A stretch of DNA of 64,000 nucleotides from positions 20,010,764 to 20,074,763 of the forward strand of contig JAVLUZ010000142.1 of NCBI GenBank assembly GCA_036768485.1, read 5' to 3'. Under the pieces are notes generated by a model. That model made no database searches. It was given only the letters and a program-made list of their open reading frames with translations, and had not been told where the DNA came from. The first letter of the stretch is position 1; the number at the start of each line of letters is the position of its first letter. Positions 11,497 through 23,400 of this stretch are shown piece by piece. Position numbers and translations under genes: made by a program. This stretch comes from Mermis nigrescens (Eukaryota; Nematoda; Enoplea; Mermithida; Mermithidae).

Positions 11497-14400
11497 GTAT
11501 TTTAAACTCTTCGCTAGGGTTAAATAATGCTAACGTATTTTCTTTTGAAGAGTTTCTCGATATTGGCAATTATAAGCGTGCGCAGCAAGAAGCGGATAAA
11601 TTGTTGAAAAAACAACCAGATTTTCTTTGTGCGAAAGTAAGCTTCGAGTATTTAAAATGTATCTCTTTAATTATTTTTTTGCTTATTCAGTCCTAAGCAT
11701 GCATATGTACGTATGCTTTAAAGAATGGTAAATTATGGTAATAAATTATATTATATCAATAAATTATATTAAATTATGGCAAATGATAATAAATTATATA
11801 TTATATTAAAAATAATAAATTACATTAAATTCTGGTCGTTTTAAATGACGCAAACGCTGCTGTTTGGCTGTGGACGTTTTTTTTGTCTGATCTGACAACT
11901 TTCAAAATTTTTATGTAAGGTTTGTCGACTTGTATATATGTAGGGAGTGTTCTTTTTCTTTCTTTCGCTTTCGTTCATGTTGTTGCGTACTGATTTAGTC
12001 AGTTTCGTCGATATAAAAAGATTAGGTGTTTAATTTGTGCGCAATACGTAACTTTGTTTTTTGTCGGATGAGAAAACATGGGAAAAATTTGAAAAATTCA
12101 AAACAGTGAAATGTTTATTTAGGACATTTGGAAAAAATAAGGAAATGTAGATTAAAGAATTGGTATGTTTCTCGAATACTATAATACTCGTACGAAAGAA
12201 TTTACGATCAAAAGAGTCGCTGCTTAAAAAATTAAAATTTATGAACTTTCTGTCGAAAAATTGGACCTATATACACATTTCATTTTCGTTCTGCCCCTAT
12301 TATTATAGTTTTTGATTATTAATCTACCAGCCTGTCACGTATGTATGTCGTATGACAAAATCAGTAAGTAGAATCAGGCACGTAGCTCTGGGAGTAATGG
12401 GGTCTGTACCCCAAATTCTGAAGAATCGGAAAAAGTAAGATTTTTTAAACGTTATTTTGTGCTATTTGTGACATTTTTGGGCTTAGTCCCCCCAAAATAG
12501 GACGGCCAGCTACCAGTGATCGGACCGAGGCCTCGGCCTCGGCCTCGCCTCGGCAAGCCTCGGCGTTTTTCGGAGCCTCGGCCTCGGCGCCGAGGGCGAA
12601 GGTGAAAAGTGCCGAGGCGCCGAGGGTTAAAATCAAATTTGAATAAGTTTAATATATCCGTTGAATATTAAATATTTAGAATGCATCTGCAGTACACAGG
12701 CTATTATTTACCTATAGACTTTTCTTATGATTTGAGTCGCGTACCCAGTTACACCACTGCCAATGCATAGGTGCACAAGGTCAGGGTCGGCAGGGGGGGT
12801 GAAATGCCAAAATTCTAAAACAGTAAATTTAACGTTCACGATTTTTTCTGCTGTTTTAATGATCAAAATGGTCAAAATAGCCTATAAAACGTTTTTTTGT
12901 ATTAATAGCACATTTTAAAAGCATTTTTAGTCCATTTTGACTGCATTATATCACTTTTAACACTGAAAAAATGCAAAAATTTATCAATTTTGGGCGCTTT
13001 TTGAGTAAAAAGTACTTAAAAGTATTAATCTGGCGCGCAGCGCCGGAAAAATTTTGACATTTTTACTGATTTTGATGTCAAAAATGATGCAGAACAAGAC
13101 CTGTTTGCTCAAAATCGCCGGACAGTACCGGTCTAGCTGACCCCTCAGGGGGTAATACTCCCTCTCCCCCTATGTGCATGTGTGTGCCAATGTATTATTC
13201 ATGTGATGACTAAGTTTTAATTCTCATGCTCGCTACATGGATCGGAAACACACATTTCCATAGGGGGAGTGGGTGAGGAGGGTTATTACCCCTCTCAGGG
13301 TACAAGACTCATGTCACAGTCAGACGATTTTTGGTGAAAACCTTTGAATATTTTTGAACTTAATTTTTACTATGGCAAAAGTGCAGCTAATTATTAGAAT
13401 TTCACGAAGTGATACAGTATTTTTGAATGTAAGCAAGAGTAAATAGACAAACTATCACTATGAAACATGCATGTAACAGCTCAAAATTTTCGGAAGGGGC
13501 TCCTCGGCATACATGTAACGGCTAGAAATTTCGGGTAGGGGTCCCTGGCCATTTTTAGAAGGAGGGGGATTAGCGACTCTAATTCTATGTCAAAAATGGC
13601 AAAAGCACCTAAAAATATCCAACAAAGCGCAAATTTTCGCCAAAAATGGGGAGGGTGGGTCAAACTTTTCTGATGTTGGAGGAAAGGGTGTTTGGGAGGA
13701 CGTCCAACTCTGGGTGGGTGGGGAATTCCCCAAAGCCCCTCTGTTATACGTATGGTTTTCGGCCATTTTTATAGAAGAGGGGTAAATGATCACGAATTTT
13801 CGGCCGAAAATCGCAAAAACGCACCTAAAAATGGCCAATAAATGCAGGTTTTGCCAAAAATCAATTTCGGCTCGTGCATTTTTTGGAGCCATTTTTATAC
13901 AATGTTAAAATACTTTCTTGGACAAAGTGATATTAATTATATCGTTTTTCAGTATCTTTTAGGAAATTTCAAAAAGTTTTCGGCGCTTCGCGCAAAATAT
14001 CGCAAATATAATGTATTTAGATTGAAGCAGGGGCATTAAACACTCAAAAATCAATTTTTGTATAATCTAGGCATCTTTATGCAGATTTAAATATCTTTTG
14101 TATCTATTCATACTGTTCTTAAAAATTTTATGCAAAATAACTACTATTTAATTACTTTGCACCTTTTTGCCGTTCAAATATAAAATTGACTAATTTATCC
14201 TGATGTTGCATTGGATTTCTAAGCACAGTAGTGCTTATTACAAGATTTAATTGGCATATTACAATATCTGTAATATTTCTGACTTTGTAGTACAAGTTGT
14301 TTTAGCTTTCTCAGTCGAGTTTTATGTGTAAATTTCATCAAAAGCTCATGAACTAATATTATCAACTAAATTCAGGCCGAATTATCACATTTAGGGCCAC

Positions 14401-17400
14401 GATTTTTGTATTCGGCAAAGATTTTTCATAATGTACAGAGACTTTTAAGGACGTCTTTGTACATGCACAAAGATTTTTGGAGAGACAAAAACTGTAAAAA
14501 GGTGTAAAATTCTAGAAAATTATCGGCGCATCAGTAATTGTCTGTCCTATATATCTTTAAAATAGTAGAATTTGCATTTAGAATGGAAAAATGTCAAAAA
14601 TTAAGAAACCCAGGAATTAGCTAAGATATATACACTACCTAGAGCTGCACACTTTGCAAATTTTACTACCCGGGTACCCGGCTATTTCATTACCCGGGTA
14701 CCCGGGTAATCTCGGTACCCGGGTATACCCGGGTAGGACCTTAGATAAAAGAGAATGCAGTGAACATTGTTTATTTTCGGTTGACAGCAGTAATCGTACA
14801 GGGTCAGATCTTCACCCCCGGTCGGGGTCGGGGTCGGGGTTGGGGTTGAAGATTAACAATTAACATTGCATGATTACATACCAATTTAAAAAGGATAAAA
14901 ACGATACTTCACTTGCTTATAGAGAATACTAATAAAGCTGGTTAAGTTCAAGATTTTATTTTCATTCCAAGTTCAAACATGGTTTTAGCAATTTAGCATT
15001 ACTTTCAATTTTAATCACTAATCGCTCTCGCTTTTTCGCATTCTTCCACAGTTTTTTCTTAACGGTATTCTATGGCGCACTGATTGTGAGGAACCAACGG
15101 CGCGAAGCGCCAAAAATTTTCGAAATTTTTACCGTTTTCATGTAGAATTTACGGCCTTTTTATTGACAAACAGTTCGTAAATCATAAGTGGCGCAAAGCA
15201 CCAAGAAATTCAGTCATTTTTTACCGCCCTTAACATGTTGTATAGATATATGAATACTGAATACTAATAGTCTGACAGAGCAGAACAGGAAAACTACGAA
15301 TTATAAACTTAGTATGAAGATATTTTGACTGATCCAGGCTTTTAAACGCAATGCTGGAGCTTTACAAAAAGAAAGACAATCATCGGCGGTGCTATGCGCA
15401 GGAAAATTTTGACGTTTTTACTCTTTAAACTGAATTTATACCGCTTTAATCATACAGAAAAGAATAACTAATTGCGGCGCGAAGCGCCAGAAATTTTTAA
15501 AAATTCTTAATCCTTTTACCTTTTCTGTCCTCCTAAATATCTCTTTGCACGTGTAAAACGAGATAGTACGGCTGGGGGTCTGGGGTGGCGCGCTCAAGCG
15601 CCCCCAACGGGGTCCGGGGCAGAACTCCCGAAAATTTTGTAAAAAAGCACTCTAATTTATTAGTAACGTTAAAATTTTCGCAAATCGGCAAAATCTCGGT
15701 TCTGGATTAAGCCCAAAAAAACTTAAAATTGATGAACTCCCACACTGCACAAAACTTCTGAGCTGAAATGCGTTTTTCGACCTTTGCTAAGTGAGAGCAG
15801 CAACGGGTCGCAACCAATAAGTCATTGAAAGATGTATCAATGAGAATTTTGTTCTTACCGTTTTCAGGCCCATTTGTGGCCTTCTTATTAAATAGTTCAG
15901 AAAACAGAAAATGCGCAAAAACACAAGAAAATTTGGCCTTTCCTTTCATTTAAAATAGAATTATGCGTCCTTGTAAACAACAAAGATAAACAAAGCAGAG
16001 ATGGTACGCAAACATTTTCGCACTTTTACTATTATGTTCAACAAGCATGTGCAGTTTCATTCAATGAGCTAATAGTGCATTAAATAACTAAAGTGATGCG
16101 AATTGCTAGATTATTTTAACAGATTCAAGCTTTTGAACTCATCGGATCTGTATAACAATAAATAATAATGACTCAGCGCGAAGCGCCGGAAAATTTTGAC
16201 GTTTGTGCCTTTTTGAACTCAATGTTCTGGACACATTGCGCCAGAAAAGTCAACATAATTTCTGAAAAATTTCGGGGGGGTATGTGCCCCCACTGCCCCC
16301 CTGGCTACGCCTATGATTCCGTGTGTCAGTAATTTTGGCGCACTTTATGGTGATAAATATGCGAACATGTATGTAAGTGTTAAAAACATGGCGACTAGGC
16401 GTACATTTTATGAAATACCGCAAGTGTCGAGTTTAACATATTCATTATGCTCGTGAATGAATCGTCCTTGTTCCGACTTTATTTGGTATTTATACAATCC
16501 TCCTATGTACCAAAGAATAAAATGCTATATTTCACCCCCGAAAAAAGATTCAACCCCAACTCGAAAAATCTTGCCCCCGGTCGGGGGTCGGGGTTAAGGC
16601 CGAGGTTTTTCGGGGTCGGGGTCTCCCGTACGATCACTGGTTGACAGAGAGGTATAGGGCAAAGTGATATTTAAGCACTAAAATCATTGAAAAATTAATG
16701 CAAGATTAAATAGAATCAAGGCTTTAATCTGAAGAATTCGTATGCAATTAATGAAATTTAAGTCATTTTCATAATTCAAAGCAAAAAATTGTGAAGCAGG
16801 TTTTGTATCGTCATAGCGTCATTAAAACATTTGAAGCAGGAAAACACATTGACGAAAAGCAATTTTGAAATCAACCAGAAATGAAAATTTATTCAAAAAC
16901 AAGTCTTTCTGGAGCTAACTGCAGAGGCGTAGTCAGAATTTCGGTTCGAGGGCATAAACGTTTTCATGTAGAATTTACGGCCTTTCTATTGACAAACAGT
17001 TCGGAATTCATAAGTGGCGCAAAGTGCCAAGAAATTTAGTCATTTTTTCCACCCTTAATATTTTGTAGATGTATCAATGAAAATTTTGTTATTACCATTT
17101 TCAGGCCCATTTATGACCTTCTTATTAACAAAAGTAGTTCAGAGAACAAGAAATGCGCAAAAGCATAAGAAAATTTGGCCATTCCTTTTATTTAAAATAG
17201 GATTATGTGTCTTTGTAAAGAAAGACAAACGAAACAAAGAATAGACAAACTGGTACACAAAAGACAAAAAAAGTAGAGAATACACAAACTGGAACGCAAT
17301 CATTTTCTTACTTTTACTATTAAGCTCAACAAGCATGCGCAGTTTCATTCAACGAACAAATAAAGCATTAAATTACTAAAGTGATGTGAAGTTTTGGATT

Positions 17401-20400
17401 ATTTTAGCTGATTCAAGCTTTTAAATTCATTGGATCTATATAGCAATAAATAATAATGACTTGGCGCGCAGCGCCGGAAAATTTTGACGTTTTTGTCTTT
17501 TTGAACTCAATTTTCTGGACACACATTAGTCCAACAAAAATAATCAGCAATATTTCTTGAAAATTTTGGGGGGCTACGCCTATGGCTGAGTGCATTTGGA
17601 ACATCGATAGGCTTTGAATCAGGTCTAACTAAAACAGTTGCGCGCACGATGTGAATAAAAGTTGCAGTCTAAATTTATATAATGGTCACAGAAGTAAATG
17701 CATTAGAAAAAGCGTCGCTAGCAGATAAATTCTTGTTTAAATTTGTTTACAATAGAGAATAAGAAGAATTCGGCACAAATAAAATAATTTAACTAAAGAC
17801 CTGAATGATGGAATTTGCCTAAACCGTATGTGCGATATACTGTGACAATCGAAAACATTAACAGACTCGCTTATTTAACAATATACGGTTGATTATATCA
17901 AATCACATTTACATTGTGATTCAATCGCACTTTAGAAGCAATACGTTTCTAGGTTTCTAATTCGATTCTTAGTAGAGCTGTGCCGGGGCCAGGCCCCGGC
18001 CCCGGCGCCGGGGCCAATGTTAGAGTTGATTATAATAGAGAAAATTGATAATGTTTTGGGCAGATTTACCTTCAAACTCAATTTCAAGCAAACCACAGAT
18101 CTTGCTAATTCAAATCTTTATTTCACTATGTCAGATTGGTGCGAATTTCTAATTAATAATCAAAATTGACATATTTTAAATTGCAATTCATATAGACGAG
18201 CAATTCCAGCTTGCTTGGTAGCAGACAGCTACGTCTATCAGAACAAATAGAATAGTAAGCCTTCAAAAGTGCAAAGTAAAGCACATTGAAAAACGCATCC
18301 AAGTGAGAGGAGTTAAATCTCCATACATGGGCACACTGTTTTTTTTTTTAGCGCGGCGCAAAAGGAAACCCGCCCTGCGCTAATGGGACATTTCGTTCAT
18401 TAGCGCCATGCGCAAAGGCTTTTTTGGGCAAAAAATTAGAAATTTAAACATTTTATATTGCATTTTGATTTAAAAATTTTTAAAATTTTTCGGCGCTTGG
18501 CGCCGACTTCTTAAGAATGAATTAATTGTGTTTGCCAACCACCGCTTTCCTGTTTCATCATAAGCGAATCCCTGCTTTAGCATCTTTGCAGTAATGAATC
18601 CTTGTTTTTGTGGTGCATGGTGCCAAATTAATTGTTTTCATTTTAAATTTATCTTTGAAATAGCCCAGCCTTGAGATACACATTGAGAAAATGCCAAAAT
18701 TTCGGGCGCTTTGCATCTAATTATTGGTTTCTGTATAGCGGTTGCATTTTGCAATACACGAAAATTGAGTGCAAACTGCAAAGACAGCTTGAAGAAATCG
18801 CTCAGTCTAGTATAGGCAAGGCAATGAGAAATCAGGTATCAAATTGATATTTTTACCATTAGATTTCTTGTTCGAGTTGGAACCAGTAGTAAAGAATTTT
18901 TTAAATTTCTTGCCAGAATTTATTGTCAGTCAGCAGTACATGGAGCGCATCAGAAGTTCAAAAATGCCCTTATTTTTGCCTATCGCCAAGCATTTAAAGG
19001 TTTTTTGGTGCGCTAATGAGAAGCTCCGCGCGCAAACGCTCTATCCTGGCCATTAGCGGCTGCGCAAATGGGGGTGGCGCTAAAAAAAATCTCTTGCATG
19101 GGCAGCTCAAAAATTCTAGGGAGTCCAAAATTCAAAAAGTGCCTGATAATATATAGTAGAGCGAAAAAAAACACCCTTTTCTCGCGTTTCTCAATGAGAG
19201 CTACCATTAGCATAAAAAAACCGCAGAAAAACAGAAAAAATTCTGAAAATCAATTTCTGGGGGTCTAGCGGAATGCCCATGTTCTGTTATATCTTGTAAT
19301 CCCAACAAATATTAACGCTTGACGTGCATATCTACAAGCCAGAATATATGCATAGGTACATATAAGGGGTAGGGCAGGGTCGTACTATGAGCATGGTAAA
19401 GCACGCTATTATTGGCCCCGGCCAGGCCCCGGCCCCGGCAAAAAAGGCGGCCCCGGCACAGCTCTAATTCTTAGCACATATTGCATAACTGCAGTGCTAA
19501 TTTTCCATTTTATGTTAGGGTACCCGGCGGGTACCCGTGTAGTAAAACTATTTTTTCTACCTGGGTACCCGGGTACCCGTTCGGGTACCCGCGTGCAGCT
19601 CTAACACTACCAAAGGTCGAAAAACCCTGTTCTACAACACTAAATCGCTACTGTACCATACTATAATAGTACACAAAAATTTGCATGTACAAAATGTTCA
19701 AAGACTTTTGTATACCATCTTTGTACATTTAAAAAGGTATCTTGCACAAAAAACACTGTTTAGGACTGCATGCCGGTTGCAGGTCACACACTGGCAGTAT
19801 GTAAAAATGTGTATCTTTAAAAATATATTAATGTAAAATATCTACAAAAATTTGTTTGCTCATACAAAGACATTACTTAATTTACTGGTCCCCCATGTTG
19901 GGTTTTCACCCTTTCCTCAACTCTAGACCTTGGGAAACGATGATCGGAAAGTACAGTGCAGTTTCCGTCATATTACCTACCACACCAGAATTGGATGACT
20001 GAAAAAGCACGTTTAAACATGCATTACTGCAAAAGCGGGCACAACAATGGCTACAGTTCTTTCTTTACTTAGCTTATTTCGTTTGTTCGTTTATTTCTTT
20101 GACACTGTTTTCTTATTTATAGTGATAAAAGTTTTTAAGTGCTTGTTCAGCCATCTTTTTTATTAACTTTTCCAAGTCTTCAACGGCAACTTGTTAAATT
20201 AAGTATGCTTTCATGCTGCTGACTTTATTCAATAAATCCTTCACACATTTAATCTACTATTATTGAAAATAAGAATGAATTGTTTGACTTTCGGTAAAGT
20301 GCTAAATATTACGATTATTCTCTAGCTCATGTGCATTCAAAATATTCTAAGAGTACTATTTATGGGTATAGGTATATAAGCTTGACCCTCGGCATTACCC

Positions 20401-23400
20401 TCGGCCTCGGCCTCGGCCGAGGCAAGGATTTTAAGTCGCCTCGGCCTCGGCCGAGGCCGAGGGTCCAAAAAGTACCCTCGGTCCGACCACTGCCAGCTAC
20501 TCGCCTGAGTAGAATACGTCGCTCGATAAATTTTGTTCGTTAGTTGTTCAATCCTATCTTTACAATAACTTTTTGTCGCCAATTTCGTATTTATGTACAT
20601 AATAACGTCAGCGGCATTCTTTCCTCGCTTAACCTTACTTTTGCATGTATTTTGCAGCCCATAGTCTACTCATTTTGACGGATTAGCGCGTACTGCGTTA
20701 TACTCTTAATTTCATATCGTCCGCTTTGCATTTAAGGCACTCAAAGCGCTTTCATTAATCCGCTGCGGTCGAATAGAAGAAGCCGTGGAATCGTTGACAG
20801 ATATCGAACTAGTCGAAACAGATGACGAATTCGCTTTGCAAGCCTTGACTTACTGCTACAGGGATTTGGGAAAACGTAAATCTAGCCTTCAAAGTATCGG
20901 GGAAAAGTGGACAGATTTTTTTCATAACTACAGGAGCAAAATAAGGAATTTTTCCATATGCATAAAGTTAACTTTATGCGGAGAGTTAGTTATTAGTAAC
21001 TCCAAGATAGATTTATTCGAAATGGCAAAGTCTGTCTGGATTGAGCAGGCACGCAGCTGGCCGTGCTATTTTGAGGGAACCAACACTAATGGGGGCTAAG
21101 CCCAAAAAAGCCAAAAATAGCACAAAATATTGTTTAAAAAGTCTTATTTTTCCGATTTTTCCGAATTGGGGGGGGTTCCGAACCAGCGAACGACCGGGCC
21201 CAAAATTTGGCCGGGACCGGGACCGGGACCGGGCTTTTGAGGCCGGGACCGGGACCGGGACCGGGCCTTGTTATATACATAATAGGTAGGCCTTGTATGA
21301 TGCAGGCACAAATTGATGTATACATTTGCACACTGAGACATCAGAAATCCTTTATTCAGAGACATAGACAGGGTCTTAAATTGAACGCTTTGTAACCAAT
21401 AGCACGGAAACCAGATTTTAAGAACAACAATCTGTCAACATTATCAGGAAGCAGTGTTTTTTGTACAACAAGGTCCGTTTGTATATGTACTAAGATGGTC
21501 CCCAAAAGTCTTTGTACATTTTGTGCATGCAAGTTTTTGTGTACTATAATATAGTACAGTAAGGATTTTAGAGTGGTAAAACGGGGTTTTCAATCTTTGG
21601 TAGTGTATTTTAGCTAATTTTTAGGTTTCTGACGCCAAAAATTACTGAAAATTGTCTCTAAACGGCGCAAAGCGCCGAAAAATTGCGCCGAAAAATTTGA
21701 CATTTTTCCATTCAAAATGCTAATTCTGCCATTTTAAACATATATAGGACAAACAATTACTCATATCGGTGCGATGCGACGAAAATTTCCGGGAATTTTA
21801 CACCTTTTTACAGTTTTCGTCTTCCCAAAAATCTTTGTACATTCTGTACACATAAATTTTTGGGTACTATTATGTGGTACAGTAGCGATTTTAGCGTAGT
21901 AAAGAGAGGTTGTTCGACTTTTGGTAGTGTATTTTAGCTAATTTCTGGGTCTCTAAGGGCAAAAATCACTAAGAATCGTCTTAAAACGGCGTAAAGCGCC
22001 GGAAAACTTGACATTTTTTCCTTTTAAATGCAATTTCTGCCATTATAAAGATATATAGAACGCGTAATTACTCATATTCCGGCGCGAAGCGCCGAAGAGT
22101 TCTGCAAATTTAAGACCTTTTTTGCAGTTTTTGTCTTCCCAAAAACCTTTGTACATGTACAAAGACGGTCCCGAAAAGTCTTTGTACATCGGGAAAAATC
22201 TTCGCCGAGTACAAAAAAACCTGTCAGGAAGCAGTACGCAAAATCAATAGGTCAAAGTGATACAGAAGAAGCAAAAATACAGTGGAGTGGACATAATTGA
22301 TTTAAACAAGAAGTTAATCACATAAGACATCGATCTTAGCAATAAGAACACGCAGTCACAAAATAGTGGCTAATCATTTGAGTGGAATAATATAACATTG
22401 TATTTATTTGCTTGGATGAGTTCTCGAGTAAATTTTTGCTTAAGTAGAATAAAAAAAGCTAAGGCTACAAAGGAATAGTCACAGGTGCATAGGTTGCCGA
22501 CAAAACTGCTTTTTTCTTCGACAGAATTTTTTAAGACAAGGCTCGAGTTATCTTGAGCAAGCTATTATTAGCTCAGTGTCACGTAGACAAGAAAAGAAAT
22601 CTTTACACTTTTTGCATAAATTAATATTCATACCAATGTCTCTTTATGTTGAATTGTGAGGGTTGCACACGCTTATCGCGCTTAAGCAGAGTCTAGTAGT
22701 CAGTATAACAACAATAATGACCCATTATTTGCGAAAAAGTCGACATATCGGTATTTTAAAGAATTCTATTTTATGCACGATTTTAATGCGCATAAATGCA
22801 TAACATAAGATTCACGCGTCGAGATATGAATGAGATCGGGGACACACGAATGTAACGAGTTGCATCAGTCCAAATTAAGTGCAACATTGATACACAGACA
22901 GTGCCTACTGATTAACGTGCTACAAAGGTTCAGATTATGTACGCATGTACAGCATTACATGCTTCTCTAAGTTAGGTAAGTTGAATGCCTTGCATAATCT
23001 ATAAGGCCCGGCCCAGGCCCGGCCGTTCTGAGGCCGGGACCGGGACCGGGCCTGCTAGGCCCGGCCGGGACCGGGACCGGGCGCCTGGTCGTTTTTTGTT
23101 CCGAACCCCCATTCCTCAGAGATACAGTGCCTGAAATCGAGGTCAGTGTTGTACAAATTTATATTATAGCTTAAAGTGTTCACTGGCTCAATCGAATCAT
23201 TTTATCGCAATATCACAGATTTCCTTAAAAGCGAAGTTTAACAAATTTTAGCACGCTTTCACCTTTTTTTCTTCAAAATGCAATTTTAATGACTAAGAGG
23301 CAAAAATAATTTATTTCATGCAGGTTTGGACATGGGTTTCGCGTAGTCAGTCATTGATTTGTTGAAGTATCAAACTTTGCTTTGCGAATGTTCATCACTA

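Larger units (their letters stand above)
14640..19601. mobile_element. hAT-like element with CCCGGGTACC subterminal repeats (nest level 4)
   Basis: 4962 bp. Perfect 11-bp inverted termini TAGAGCTGCAC and perfect TSD ACACTACC (14632-14639, 19602-19609). Each end holds several CCCGGGTACCCGGG palindromes. No transposase. It contains the 14788-16639 and 17973-19466 elements. Confidence -1.
14398..19758 (+). mobile_element. Family C MITE (nest level 3), split by insertion
   Basis: Ends CACGATTTTTGTATTCGG and, at right, AAAAACACTG, with TSD TTTAGGGC/TTTAGGAC (14390-14397, 19759-19766). Internal family C sequence stops at 14639 and resumes at 19602 around the level 4 insertion. Confidence -1.
12514..20492. 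mobile_element. hAT-like element with CCTCGG subterminal repeats (nest level 2)
   Basis: 7979 bp flanked by the perfect 8-bp TSD CCAGCTAC (12506-12513 and 20493-20500). Termini CAGTGATCGGACCGAGG and, inverted, CAGTGGTCGGACCGAGGG. Both ends carry arrays of GGCCTCGG. No transposase frame. Confidence -1.
12375..20507. mobile_element. Family D hAT MITE (nest level 1) in intron 2
   Basis: Termini CAGGCACGTAGCT ... CGCCTG with TSD AGTAGAAT at 12367-12374 and 20508-20515. The native element is only about 155 bp; the rest is inserted DNA (levels 2-5). Related D copies: 9685-9856, 21046-23133, 31179 onward, 33059-33221. Confidence -1.
21046..23133. mobile_element. Family D MITE split by a GGGACC-type element (intron 3)
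   Basis: D termini CAGGCACGCAGCTGG and, at right, ACAGTGCCTG. Flanks GGATTGAG/AAATCGAG differ by transitions only. D sequence stops at 21183 and resumes at 23099 around the next element. Confidence -1.

Noticed and set aside
20331..20600. Open frames rich in Arg-Pro, Gly-Thr or Ala-Glu (also near 5326-5569 and 21041-21395)
   Set aside because: They are translations of the GC-rich subterminal repeats of hAT-like elements, open on both strands because the repeats lack stops.
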